From Chaetoderma sp. LZ-2023a (Eukaryota; Mollusca; Caudofoveata; Chaetodermatida; Chaetodermatidae): DNA of 64,000 nt. The notes beneath the pieces are model-generated. The model saw nothing but the letters and a program-made list of their open reading frames with translations. It did not search any database and had not been told where the DNA came from. A program made the position numbers and the translations under genes. The stretch is from positions 81,876,891-81,940,890 of the forward strand of contig CM067366.1 in NCBI GenBank assembly GCA_034401795.1, written 5' to 3'. Shown here in pieces: positions 21,935 through 33,790 of this stretch (within the stretch, counting starts at the first letter, position 1; every line of letters begins with the position of its first letter).

Positions 21935-23440
21935 CATATCTTTCTCATGGTAGGGTGCCCATCTCGACCCCTTCCCACGGCAGGATGCCAATCTCACCCA
22001 CTTCCAGTGGCAGGATTCTCATCTCAACCCCTTCCCTTGGCAGGACCATCATCTCAGCCCCTTCCTATGGCAGGACCCTCATCTCAGCGCCTTCCTATTG
22101 CAGGACCCCCACTGCAGCCCATTCCTATGGCGGGACCACATCTCAGCCCCTTTCCATGGCAGGACCCACATCTCAGCCCCTTCACATGGCGGTATTCCCA
22201 TTTCACCCCCTTCCCATTGCAGCATTCCCATCTCACCTTCTAATGGCAGTATCCCATCTCAACCCCTTCCCATGGCAGTAGTCCCCTTTACCCCCTTCCT
22301 ATGGCAGTATTCCCCTTTACCCCCCCCCCCATCTATGGCAGTATTCCCCTTTACCTCCCTTCCTATGGCAGTATTCCCCTCACCCCCCTTTCCATGGCAG
22401 TATTCCCCCTTTACCCCCTTCCTATGGCAGTATTCCCCTCTCACCCCCTTTCCATGGCAGTATTCCCCTTTACCCCCTTCCTATAGCAGTATTCCCCTCT
22501 CACCCCCTTTCCATGGCAGTATTCCCCTTTACCCCCTTCCTATAGCAGTATTCCCCTCTCACCCCCTTTCCATGGCAGTATTCCCCTTTACCCCCTTTCC
22601 ATGGCAGTATTCCCCTTTACCCCCTTTCCATGGCAGTATTCCCCTTTACCCCCCTTCCTATGGCAGTATTCCCCTTTACCCCCCTTCCTATGGCAGTATT
22701 CCCCTCTCGCCCCCTTCCTATGGCAGTATTCCCCTTTACCCCCTTCCTATGGCAGTATTCCCCTCTCACCCCCTTTCCATGGCAGTATTCCCCTTTACCC
22801 CATTCCTATGGCAGTATTCCCCTTTACCCCCCTTTCCATGGCATTATTCCCCTCTCACCCCCTTTCCATGGCAGTATTCCCCCTTTACCCCCTTCCTATG
22901 GCAGTATTCCCCTCTCACCCCCTTTCCATGGCAGTATTCCCCTTTACCCCCTTCCTATGGCAGTATTCCCCTCTCACCCCCTTTCCATGGCAGTATTCCC
23001 CTTTACCCCCTTCCTATGGCATTATTCCCCTCTCACCCCCTTTCCATGGCAGTATTCCCCCTTTACCCCCTTCCTATGGCAGTATTCCCCTCTCACCCCC
23101 TTTCCATGGCAGTATTCCCCTTTACCCCCTTCCTATGGCAGTATTCCCCTCTCACCCCCTTTCCATGGCAGTATTCCCCTTTACCCCCTTCCTATGGCAG
23201 TATTCCCCTCTCACCCCCTTTCCATGGCAGTATCCCCCTTTACCCCCTTCCCATCTCACCCACATTCCATGTCAGCATTCCCATTTCAGCCGCTTCCAAT
23301 GTCAGGACTCCCATTTCCGCCGCTTCCCATTTCAGTATTCCCATTTCAGTCGCTTTGCATGCCAGGATTATCATCTCACAGCCTTCCCATGTCAGGATTC
23401 CCATCTCCCCACATTCCCATGGCATGATTTCCATCTGAAC
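21935..23440. repeat. C-rich minisatellite, about 30-base period
   Basis: The homogeneous core (about 22260-23250) has roughly 33 units of type 'ccatggcagtattcccct'. These largely alternate between two variants (ctttaccccctt and ctctcacccccttt), giving a 59-60-base higher-order unit. Units at both edges (21940-22250 and 23250-23440) are more diverged. All three plus-strand frames are open over long distances because the unit lacks stop codons, so the Pro-rich frame at 22098-23438 (446 codons) is probably not a gene. The minus strand carries repeated runs of four to five G. Confidence 0.9.
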
Positions 23441-23744
23441 CCTAGCTTATGATCTTGTGTAACAGAGATCCCATCTCCAAGCCTACCGTTTTCTCTGGTG
23501 TAAAATTCTGTTGAAATCTGAGGAGGCATCATTAAGAATAAAAAAGCCAAAAATTAATTTAGCCCAATAAATATGAACGGTACCTTGAGAGATTGTGGAA
23601 GATTCATAATTTGACAATGAAATGAAACATAATTACTTTCCGACTATTTAATCTGAGATTAGTAGACATCTAGCTAACAATAGCTGGATAATTGATAAAC
23701 ACTGCACACCACTTCAAAGCACTATTGTGTCTTTACTATTTAAT

Positions 23745-23957
23745 AAACATGCTGTTGAATATTTTGAAAATAATTTGATGGTGATGCACCCAGTCAAATT
23801 AGTTTCAAAATATTCAACAGCGTATTTGTAGTTTTCTGGAAATTGATAGTCAGGGAGTTCAAGGATTGATCAATCCCAACACGGGAGAAGTGTGGGTGGA
23901 GATTAGCTAACGATGGCAGGGGCATAGTTGAAAACTGGAGTCTTCCATTATCCTATA
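23745..23957. mobile_element. Palindromic MITE-like element, family B (part)
   Basis: A hairpin core 'gttgaatattttgaaaat' with the inverted 'tttcaaaatattcaac' is followed by the family's tail: a 'gatcaatcccaacacgggag' block, gtgggtggagattagct, then actggagtcttccatta. The other half (TGACGTCATA-like motifs) is missing or diverged. Confidence 0.65.
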
Positions 23958-24019
23958 GTATGTGACTTGTGTACTGAGAGTGCATGTCCATAGTGACTGA
24001 TTTTTTGTGTCCCATAGCA

Positions 24020-24250
24020 ATTTAACCATTTAACCTTCAACTTTCTTCATCAATTTTATCATAAAAAATGTCCATTTGCAGACCAAGAAAGTTTATTTTT
24101 TAAAAATTTACCACTGGAATGACTTGCTCTATTTATCGAATCAATCACTCCACTGGTAAATTTTAAAAGTCTTCTCTTGGTCTGCAATAGGACATTTCCC
24201 AAGACCACTGCAGAAGCCATATTTGGCCTACATGAGCGTTTAAGGGTTAA
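24020..24250. mobile_element. Palindromic MITE-like element, family A
   Basis: Both arms are present with ccatttgcagaccaagaaag and its inverted partner. Ends are aaccatttaacc and gagcgtttaagggttaa. A diverged partial copy follows at about 24270-24400. Confidence 0.75.
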
Positions 24251-24409
24251 TGGTCAAATTCAATTGTCTTGGGAAAGGTTCATCATCAGAATAAGAGAAG
24301 ACTATTTTTGAAAATTTGCTGCTGTCCTCATTGACTTGATAACTGAGCAAGTTATTGCAGAAGTAAAGTACTCTTCTCTTGGTTTGTAATTCACCTTTCC
24401 AGAGTATCC

Positions 24410-24740
24410 ATCTAATGATGTCATAATCACCTAAGCGACGTGTAGGATGATGTCATAAATGATTCTATTTGTCCCACCTTTAACTCTTAATAGTTCGACA
24501 CGTTGTACAAATTGTATGTCTCTACTGTTTAATAAAACATGCTGTTGAATATTTTGAAAACAAATTTGACTGGACGCTGTTGCTGCCATTGCGCCTAGTC
24601 AAATTAGTTCCAAAAGATTCAATAGCTTGCCTGTAGTTTTCTGGAAATTGATAGTCGGGAAGTTCAGAGATTGATCGACCCCAACACGAGTGAGGTGTAG
24701 GTGGAGCTTAGCTAAAGACGGGTTGGGCACAGCTAAAAAA
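24410..24740. mobile_element. Palindromic MITE-like element, family B
   Basis: It begins with 'ccatctaatgatgtcataat', has a palindromic core near 24540-24625, then the 'gatcgaccccaacacg' and 'gtgtaggtggagcttagct' blocks. Confidence 0.65.
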
Positions 24741-24834
24741 GGTGACATTCCGTGAGGCAAAATTTTAATTTTCTTTGCCCAATGTTGACAATAAAAGTAT
24801 TAGGACAGACCTATATTCATACAATGTTCATAAT

Positions 24835-25083
24835 AGAGGGGGATCGATCGATCCCTGAACTCCCTGACTATCAATTTCCAGGAAACTATACAGGTAAGCT
24901 GTGGAATCGTTATTAAATAGTAGACACAATTCGTACAATAATGCTTAGTCCGTCATCAATTAAGCATTCGTGATGAACTTAGCTCCGTCGCTCATGACAT
25001 AATTGATTATGATGTCAGCCTACATCAGGTAGTTGATTATGACGTCATATGATTGATGGATAAACTGGAATCCTCCATTACTG
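24835..25083. mobile_element. Family B element, half copy
   Basis: It starts at 'gatcgatcgatccctgaact', lacks the palindromic core, and continues with taattgattatgatgtcagc to the end aactggaatcctccatta. Confidence 0.6.
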
Positions 25084-25371
25084 AACACATACAAAGTTTA
25101 TTATTCTATGCAATATAAACATCAAATATATACTTGTATATATACAATTATACATAATAACTGAGTAATAACTATTACAGTGAATGTATGTAAGAACTTG
25201 TGTGCTTATCTTTCGGTATGTAAATGTAATACTTTTGTACATCTATACATCATGTCATGTAAGAACAGCTTCTGCTGTTACTACAACACAGACAAATGGA
25301 ATGGATGAGCCGTGGAATATTTCACAGAATTAAATTTTTTTTTAAATGTAATCATCTCAAAAGTAATGTTA

Positions 25372-25560
25372 ACCCTTTCACCAACAAATCCCAGAAAATG
25401 TACATTCTTCACGATATAAAAATGATTCTGTTGAATATTTTGAAATTAATTTAACTGGAAATGGGGCTTCCAGTTAAATTAATTTCAAAATATTCTACCG
25501 TTTTTCAGGAATGGTAGTTTTGAAAATGAGATATAAGAAGTTCATTGGTGAAAGGGTTAA
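25372..25560. mobile_element. Palindromic MITE-like element, family E
   Basis: Inverted ends 'taaccctttcaccaacaaat' and 'ttcattggtgaaagggttaa' flank a hairpin of gaaattaatttaactggaa and its complement. Confidence 0.8.
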
Positions 25561-25934
25561 AAATATTGTTTAACCATTTAATGGACAAGAAAGTCTTTGC
25601 TTAGGCAATGTTCATTTGTAGGCCAAGAGAAAACAAGATCAATCCAAGATTGCAGACACTCATCCTCCAGTTTTCATCACACTAAGTTTTCAGATTTTGT
25701 CAGATCATGACAAAAGTTGTGGAATTCTAGTGTATGGTCGTATCATTTATGTTAAAATTTGAGCAAAATTGGATTAATAGTTTCTGAGATATGCATAGAT
25801 ACAGAATTTGATCCGATCCGGATCCAGGTTCTCTTATCTGCATCATGGCCAAAGTCCAGAAATTCTCTTGCATGTCAAGTTCCTTTCCTGTGTTAAAATT
25901 TGAGACAAAACGGATCAATAGTTTTTGAGATACA

Positions 25935-26016
25935 AGTGCGGATGAGTGGACAGACGGACGAATGAATGAATGAATGGACGCACGCACGCACGCACACACG
26001 CACACACACACACACG
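25935..26016. repeat. Compound microsatellite (GAAT)n, (ACGC)n, (AC)n
   Basis: Short runs of gaatgaat, cgcacgca and cacaca follow one another. Confidence 0.9.
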
Positions 26017-26235
26017 ATTAAAATACCCTGTTCCCCTTACTGGGCAAGAGTAATTAATTCTGAAAATTTACCATTGGAATGACACTCATTTATCAAGCCA
26101 GTCACCCCAACAGTAAAATTTCAAAAATTGTCTTCTCTTCACCTAAAAATGGATATATCTCAAGACCAGCATCGAATCCATTTTTGTTAGCTGGACAAGT
26201 CAAGGTTCATTTTGTCTACATAATACATGTAGAAC

Positions 26236-26436
26236 TAACCCTTTAACACTCATATCAGCCAAAAATGGCTTCTGCAGTGGTCTTGCGAAATGTCCATTTG
26301 CAGACCAAAAGATGACTATTTAAAAAAATTTACCACTGGAATTACTGGCTAGAGCCAGTCATTCCAGCAACAAATTTCGAAAAATGGACATTATCTTTGA
26401 GAAAATTGAAATTTTCCTGTATAAATTCGAGGGTAA
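26236..26436. mobile_element. Palindromic MITE-like element, family A
   Basis: Begins at taaccctttaacactcata. The order of the end motifs is inverted relative to the copy at 20473. Confidence 0.75.
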
Positions 26437-27514
26437 TAACACATAAATTCTGTAGATCCCCCACTCAAACTTTCATAGGCCACCCATAGATTGTGTAGGC
26501 CTAAGCACAGGGCCTAGTGTATGATAATCCCACCAAGAAAGTTTTTGTAACAAAGAGTGATGAAGATTTTGATAAAATGATGCGATCACAGATACTAACA
26601 CCTTACAGTTTGATAAGCGCCTCGAAATGAACTGCAACTATCATATTAACGAATATCAGCTGGCAAGTTGTCATAATAAAGACGATCTATATCTAAGTCA
26701 TTGGAAAACAATCTGACAGAGAACCGCTACTGAGAAATTGGAGGCAATTTGTTATCAAATATTCAATATATTAACGTGCATGATATTGAGATTAGGCAAG
26801 ACATTGACATATTTCTTTCTATCCGTAGTTGAAAAAATACTGTCCCGCAGAAATCATTAGAATATTTTAAATAAGGATTTAGTAAATAGAGCATCTCACA
26901 CAAGTTCTCATTCTGCATCAGATTAACTGCACAACAAATAAGTTAACATGTACCAGACGTAACATCTTATTATTTCAGATTAAAAATTATTCTTAATCGA
27001 TTCTGTAACATTTGCGAGTGCTTCGCTAAAATTTTAAAACATATTTAGTAAACATTAGTACTGTTTACAAGATTTATACAAAATAAAATTACAACCCAGA
27101 ATGCTACGGTATGCAACATCACGAGTATCATTACATTTTACAAGACATACTCTACGAGTGCCTGGAGCATGTACATGATTCGTAACTGGTGAGTGATACG
27201 ACATGCAACCTGGTCTGTAGGAATATTTATTAATTTACAAATGTAGACATTCCAGGCAGAACGTGCTATAAAAATTTCTCTGACAATGATTTTCAAATAG
27301 GCCACATTTATAACGTTTTTTCCTAATGTAATAACATATTGGTTTAATTAATATAGCACTTAATGCAATATAACCCTGATTATGTGATAAAGACACAATC
27401 TCAAAAGAAGTTCATCAACGGGGTTTAGAAAATATCATTTGGAAAGTACCCTGGGGCCGAGTCCAGAATGGGATTTACTAAGGTTAATAATTTTGATCTT
27501 ACATGTGAATAAGA
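26437..27514. other. AT-rich non-coding stretch
   Basis: About 1.1 kb with no repeat or open frame that I recognise. Confidence 0.4.
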
Positions 27515-28771
27515 TTAACCCTTTAACACTCAAATTTACTAAAAGAATTGAATTTTCTCATAGAAAATGTCCATTTGCAGACCAAGAAAAAACTATTTTT
27601 GAATATTTACCCATGGAATGACTCACTCTGTTATCGACGCAGGCATTCCAGTGGTACATATTAAACAAGAGGCCCAAGGGCCAGTGGCGCTCACATGTAT
27701 TCAGAAAATCCACAATGGCCACCAGAAAAATTGACCAATCAAAATTCTATATGCAACTTCTAAAGCCTACTCTAGGCTCGTTCAAGTCAGTCGGGTTGAA
27801 ATCGTCCAAGTAGTTAATGAGTAGACGATTTTCAGCGATTTTTCAGAAAATTCAAAGTGGCCATCGAATAAATTGACCAAACAAAATTCTATGTACAAGC
27901 TCTGATGCATAACACCTTAGCGTCCTTCCCGCCAAGTTAGCTTGAACTCGCTCAAGCGGTTAATGAGCAATAGCCTTTTAACTAATTTCCCAAAATTTTC
28001 AGAAAATCCAAGATGGCCACTGGAAAAATGGAGCAATCAAAATTCTGTATACAAGTTCTGAAATCTACAAGCCTAGTATCTTTCCATCTATGTCTGGTTG
28101 AAATTGCTCAAGCAGTTAATGAGTAGCGTTTTCAACGATTTCCCGCCATTTTTCAGAAAATCCAAGATGGTTGGCAAAATAATTTACCAATCAAAATTCT
28201 GTAGCGAAGTACTGAAGCATACTAGGCTAGCGTTCTTCCATCCAGGTTTGATTAAAATCGGCCCTGTGGTTATCGAGTAGGCTTTCAAGTGATTTGCAGA
28301 AATTTTCAGAAAATCCAAGATGGCGGCCGGAAAAATTGACCAATCAAAATTCTGTATACAAGTTCTGAAACAGACCAGTGTACTATCCTCCCAGCTAAGC
28401 CTGGTTGAAATTGTCCAAGCAGTTAATGAGGCATTTTAAACAATTTCCCGCAATTTTTTGGAAATTCAAGATGGGCGCCCAAAAAATTGACCAATCAAAA
28501 TTCTGTATACATGTTCTGAAGTTTACCCCCATAGGGACCTTCCAGACAAATTAGGCTGAAATCTGCCAAGTGGTTAATGAGGAGTAGCATTTTTAAGCAA
28601 AAGTTGACGGCCGGATGCCGGACAGACGGATGACGGACAGTCGCCATGCCATAAGCTCACTTGGCCATTCTGGCCAGGTGGGCTAAAATAGTCTTCACCT
28701 GTTCTGCTTATGAACATTTCTCAAGCCCACTGCTGAAGCCGCTTTTGGCCAGCTTGGCCGTTAAAGGGTTA
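27515..28771. mobile_element. Family A element split by a family C insertion
   Basis: The left part (27515-27663) starts taaccctttaacactcaaat and reaches the second arm (cattccagtggtacatatta). The right part (28686-28771) resumes with 'aatagtcttcacctg' and ends with the family A terminus (ccgttaaagggtta). In between lies the element at 27664-28685. Confidence 0.8.
27664..28685. mobile_element. 'gaggcccaagggcc' element (family C) with internal tandem units
   Basis: Begins 'aacaagaggcccaagggcc' and ends 'ggccattctggccaggtggg'. Inside are about six units of roughly 140-160 bases, each with 'aaaatccaagatggcc', 'attgaccaatcaaaattctg' and 'aagcagttaatgag'. The 3' part holds 'gatgacggacagtcgccatg' and 'ataagctcacttggcc', shared by other family members at 10880, 56260 and 59600. 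No coding sequence. Confidence 0.75.
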
Positions 28772-28797
28772 CCGGTACCATATATTCAATACCATAT

Positions 28798-28815
28798 AAC
28801 AACAACAACAACAAC

Positions 28816-28850
<35 letters not shown>
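28798..28850. repeat. (CAA)n and (AT)n microsatellites
   Basis: A short caacaa run is followed by about 15 AT units. Confidence 0.9.
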
Positions 28851-28851
<1 letters not shown>

Positions 28852-29355
28852 GATTGTATGATATCAGTTAAATTTTAATTTTTGATTAAAATCTCAGTAA
28901 TGCTTTTGTATTTATCTACAGATAACTAACAATTTATATTTTATGAATAAAAACTTTTAAAACAGACTAATAAATAAAACGGCTCTGCGTAGTGATACAT
29001 AGACATTATTGTTTCAATAACAAATGAAAACTTCATTCATCAGATTAGCATAACAATAGTATATAAAGACGTAGACCATTCTCTTTGCATGATTAATAAC
29101 TCGTCAAGATTGGTCAAGAAATTAAAAATCTTAATGTCCATTTGCAGGCAAAGAGGAGAGTATTTTTGAAAATTGATGAAACGGATGAGAGGCTTGATTA
29201 TTTGTTATAAATGTTAAGATTTTGCTCCTCTTGCCCTGCGAATGGACATTTCTTAACATCACTGCAGAAGTGTTTTTGGACACCTTGACCACTAAAGGCT
29301 AACTACAATCACTGTTCTAGAGACCACCTGCCTTTGGGAGTAAAACATGAAGACT

Positions 29356-29581
29356 TTAACCCTTTAGCACTCATATCAGCCTAAATCGTCTTCTGCAGTG
29401 GTCTTGAGAAATGTCCATTTGCAGACCAAGAGAAGACTATTTTAGACAATTTATCACCGGAATGACTGGCTTGAGCCATTCTTCCAGTGATAGATTTTCA
29501 AAAATAGTTTTCTCTTGGTCTGCAAATGGACATTTTCTATGAGAAATTTGAAATCTTTTTGAACAAATTGGAGGGTTAAGG
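29356..29581. mobile_element. Palindromic MITE-like element, family A
   Basis: Complete-looking copy from 'ttaaccctttagcactcata' to gagggttaag, with the hairpin core around 'ggcttgagccattc'. A more diverged copy lies just before, at about 29130-29300. Confidence 0.75.
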
Positions 29582-29819
29582 CTGATCTATCATGCTAAAT
29601 GTAATGTGACCCACACAACATTTCTCAGCCACTATAAAACCATTTACTCAGTACAGAAAGTAATCAGTTAGCCAGCAGGTGCGTTAGCATACATTTGACA
29701 AGCAGAAGTATTACACAGCGTAGTGATATGCAGAGCTGTCACCTGTGTAGTACTAATTAGCTGCCAAGTGCTCAAGTCAACACCTACCAGCGGAGGACTG
29801 TGAGCTCTATTAGTTATTG

Positions 29820-30066
29820 GTTTGGTTGGCATCTATTGAGTCCCCGATTCCAGGTCTCACTCACGCCATTGTAGGCTTTATTTCATTCTATTATTGGTAA
29901 CTTCCCCAGCTTTCACACTGGTACCCATTTTTACTCCAAGGTGGAGAGGCAATGAGTGAAGGAGATTGCCCATGTTTCCAACGACGGTAAGATAGTGCAC
30001 AGCCCAGGCGCAAACCGGGTTCTCCGGTTAAGTAGTCCTGAGTGCTAGCCACTACACCAAGCCGCC
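29820..30066 (-). mobile_element. tRNA-derived SINE
   Basis: On the minus strand the head reads ggcggcttggtgtagtggct, resembling an RNA polymerase III box A. About 35 bases later comes 'acccggtttgcgcctggg', a degenerate box B. The tRNA-like head is about 65 bases; the body follows and the tail includes aatagaatgaaataaagcc. It is not a functional tRNA: no clean cloverleaf closes and the body continues beyond it. Confidence 0.7.
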
Positions 30067-30922
30067 TCTTCAATGTGAGCTCTAGGTACTGAGTGAATCC
30101 TTTTATAATGGTTGAGGAATGTTAGGCGGGTCTTATTTATAGCAACAATACCTGGACTCATAATACAGTTACCATTATTGAGGGCACTATGTTACTGGTA
30201 GGTGCTACGCACTGTTTCTTCTAGCATGACATATCAGCTTTAACCCTTACTACTTTGATGTTAAAATTTTTAATTTTCAAATTAAATTAAAAGATGAACT
30301 GGTGTTCATTTTGCGGTTATCGAGCCAGTCATTCCAGTGGTAGATTTTCAAAAATAATTTTCTCTTGGTCTGCAAATGGACATTTCTCAAGACTACTGCA
30401 GAAGCCATTTTTGGCTGATATGAGTGTTAAAGGGTTGATGGTCAAGTTGACAAATTCGACTACTGCAGTGGTCCTGAGAATTATCTCTGCAGGTAAATAG
30501 AACATTTTTGAAAATTAACCACTAAAATGAGCCAAGTATTCAGGCGTTAATTTTCTTAGATCAGAGTCATTCTTAGCCTATCAATGGATGCTGAGTAAGC
30601 AAAATTTATGATTTACCTGACCAATCTTATACACACCGTATACGACACATTCGATATAATCTTAAAAACAGTGCTGAACATTCTAAAACGTATTCAACTA
30701 GAATCTAACCACTCAAATTACTTTCAAAATATTCAATCTGTTAAGTGTATGATTGCTTTGAAATCGAGATTGTCATACTCTTCGAGACACACGACATAAT
30801 GATTCAATAGCACTTCAAGTGAATTATACAAATCATGTAAAATCTAGCACAATAAAAAATTTAGCTACTATTTTTAAAAATGTAAAATAAACATGATTAT
30901 TTCTCACCACATGGAATGGATC

Positions 30923-31076
30923 TGTCGGCCATGAGCCAGATTGTCGGCCATGAGCCAGATTGTCGGCCATGAGCCAGATTGTCGGCCATGAGCCAGATTG
31001 TCGGCCATGAGCCAGATTGTCGGCCATGAGCCAGATTGTCGGCCATGAGCCAGATTGCCGGCCATGAGCCAGATTG
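30923..31076. repeat. 19-base tandem repeat, about 8 copies
   Basis: The unit gtcggccatgagccagatt repeats with almost no variation; the last unit has gccggcc. Because 19 is not a multiple of 3, the frames across it repeat only every 57 bases. Confidence 0.95.
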
Positions 31077-31109
31077 CTCCAAGATAGCAACAGTATTCGC
31101 AAGCACAAT

Positions 31110-31319
31110 TAACCCTTTCACAGACAAATCGTGGAAAAGATATATTCTTTACGATATAAAACTTATTCTGGTGAAGAGTTTGAAGTTAATTTAACTGGAA
31201 GTTGTTGATGCCTAAGGCAGCAATGGCTTCCGGTTAAATTAATTTCAAAAGACTCAGCAGTTTTCTTGTATGGTTGCCTTGACAAAGAGGTATGAGGAAT
31301 TCGTCAATGAAATGATTAA
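31110..31319. mobile_element. Palindromic MITE-like element, family E
   Basis: Ends 'taaccctttcacagacaaat' and 'aattcgtcaatgaaatgatt' are inverted; the core hairpin is slightly diverged. Confidence 0.7.
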
Positions 31320-31395
31320 CAAAACAAGCAATCAGTGAATTACGAGTCGCGAGACACTGCATGCAGACTAATAAACAAGGGAAATGATTCAGAAT

Positions 31396-31605
31396 TAACC
31401 GTTTAACACTCAACTTTGTTCAAGATAATTTACATAGAAAATGTCCATTTGCAGACCACGCTAAAATTATTGAAAATTTACTATTGGAATTGATGTCTGG
31501 ATTATCGAGCCAGGCATTCTAGGGGCAAATTTTCAAAAATTGTGTTCTCTGGTCTGCAAATGGACATTTCTCAAGACCACTGCAGAAGCTAAATGGTCAA
31601 AGGAC
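31396..31605. mobile_element. Palindromic MITE-like element, family A
   Basis: Starts 'taaccgtttaacactcaac' and carries both arms around 'gattatcgagccaggcatt'. It ends near ctgcagaagctaaatgg. Confidence 0.7.
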
Positions 31606-31959
31606 CTCTATGATACAGCAGTATCACTATCTGATCTCAAACAAACAAATAAGTCAACGTAAAAAATCACGTTTCCATCAACACATTAGTAGTCTGTCTG
31701 TTGAATTGCTGCAGACTACATTTCCCCATGGGTTTAACTCTGGATATCCTCCATATTCTGAGGCTTAACATCCAACAACTTTCAGTCAAATTGTTTTCAG
31801 AATCTTCAGCAAGTCCAGGTCCACAGTTTCTGCTCATTCAGATTATTGTCTGGTGGCTTATAGCAGCGAGACGGGTAAATTACAGGTAAGAAACCACGAG
31901 CTTGTGGGGTCAAAAGGCATATCAGAGAGAAAGTCACTTGTATTAAGACACGAGCTTTA

Positions 31960-32346
31960 ACTACGAATGAACATTTCCAGTTTATCCATCCATCATCTAA
32001 TGTCATATGATGTCATAATCAACTAACGTCGTATAGCATAAATAATTATGGCATGAATGACTCGATTTAGTCTCTCTATAACGCTTAATAGTCCGACATG
32101 TAGTATGTCTTTACTATTTAATACATATTCTGTTGAATATTTTGAAATTAGTTTCCATAGGCAGCAACAACACCCAGTCAAAAGAGTTTCAAAATATTTA
32201 ACAGCTTACCTACACAATTTTCTGGAATTTGATTGTCAGGGAGTTCATGGATCGATCGATCCTAACACAAATGAGGTGTGGGTGGAGCTTAGCTAGAGAT
32301 GGGCGGGGAATAGCCAAAACTGGAAAGGTCCATTGGTTAACTGTCT
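31960..32346. mobile_element. Palindromic MITE-like element, family B
   Basis: It carries 'gtcatatgatgtcataatca', then a palindromic core near 32130-32205, then 'gatcgatcgatcctaacaca' and 'gtgggtggagcttagct'. Fragments of family D flank it at about 31690-31840 and 32330-32480. Confidence 0.65.
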
Positions 32347-33139
32347 GATTGCTGCAAGCAACCAGACAATAATTCCAGTGGGCAATACCTCTGGACATGC
32401 TGAGTATTTTGAAAACAATCTGACTGAGTTGTTGGTGGATTCTTCCTTTTCTTTAATAATTTCACATGGTTAAATGGAAGCTAAAACTGGAATGGGTGTG
32501 GTGACGCCATTGCTGTGATTTAAATTTAAAGCTTTTGGGTTTTAGTTGTTTTAAGAACACATACACAGAGATTTAAATCATATGTACATGTGAGACGGGT
32601 ATAGTGAGTGTACTACAGCCACTCGAGTGAAGGCACTGGCTTCACCTCAAGCATGACTGGTGCAGCAGCAGTCTGAAAATGTTGGGAGTCTGGAGAATGT
32701 ATGGCAACTAAAGGTAGTTTATTTCCAGATTGGAATGATGCGTGGAAAAAGAAAATGATAGACAAAATTTTTCCATTGTACAAGTGGTAGTTTTAGATCA
32801 TGTTTTGTGTGCAGTTATGGCATGAGCTAGTTGAACAAAGGCATGGAATGGAACATTAACAAGACCCACATGGATTTTATGGAAGGTTTTGTGAATGACT
32901 GGCCTACAGAACTCTAAGCTGTTCCATCCTAGGTTGTGTACCAGGCCGGTTGCTGGTAGTACTGCAATCGTCACCAAAGATGAATCTATCTGCACAGGGT
33001 TGACCTTTCTTTAGGCAGTTGACATTTCAGTAAAATTGTTTTCAAAATATTCAGCATATCCCGAGTTAAACCCCATGGTACATATAGAGAGCAGAGATTG
33101 AGCAGGCAGAGAGTTAATGGCGGTCAATAAGGCGGTCCT

Positions 33140-33790
33140 CTAAACATTTAATGTTCAAACTGGAGAAAGATGGCCTCTGCAGAGGTCTTATGAAATGCCC
33201 ATTAGCAGGGCAAGAGAAAATGACTTTGAATAATTTACATTTGGAATGACTGCTTTATCAATGGAGGAATCCAGTTTTAGCTATGTCCCACCAAGTTCTA
33301 GCTAAGCTCCACCAAAACTTTGCCAGTGTTGGACTCAATCGATCCTTGAACTACATGCCTATGAATTTCCAGCAAACTATACAGGTAAGCTGTTGCCTAT
33401 TTTGAAATCAATTTAACTGCGTGCTATTGCTGCCTAGCATGCCTATCGCAGCAACAGCGCCCAGTCAAATCAGTTTCAAAATATCCAACAGCATGTTTAT
33501 TAAATAGTAGACATAATTCATACCACAATGCTTAGTCTGTTATCAATTGAGCAGTTGTGACGAACTTAGCTATATCAGTCATGATGTAATTGATTATGAC
33601 ATCATCCTACACATCACACAGTTGATTATGACATGATATGATTGCCTGAGAAACTGGAATTCTCCATTGAGGCGGTTATTCCGTGGTAAATTTTCAAAAC
33701 GAGTCCTCTCTTATTGCACAAATGGACATTTAGTAAGTAATAATTGTGATCTTCTTCACTCATCTATAGCAATAAAAGGCTAAAGACCCA
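33140..33790. mobile_element. Family A element split by a family B insertion
   Basis: Left arm (to 33259) and right arm (from 33669: ggcggttattccgtggtaa) belong to one family A copy. The intervening 33260-33668 is a full family B element. Confidence 0.7.
33260..33668. mobile_element. Palindromic MITE-like element, family B, full length
   Basis: Ends 'aatggaggaatccagtttt' and 'aaactggaattctccatt' are inverted. Between them, in order, are a ctagctaagctccacc block, a palindromic core near 33395-33495, 'aatagtagacataattcat' and repeated 'attgattatgacatcat' motifs. About 409 bases, non-coding. Confidence 0.8.

Noticed and set aside
22098-23438. 446-codon Pro-rich open frame
   Set aside because: It lies wholly in a minisatellite whose unit lacks stop codons; all three frames are open and the unit length is not a multiple of three.
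29990-30066. Functional tRNA gene
   Set aside because: Box B is degenerate, the cloverleaf does not close and the sequence continues into a SINE body.
30923-31076. CRISPR-like array
   Set aside because: Units are directly contiguous without spacers, in a metazoan intergenic region.
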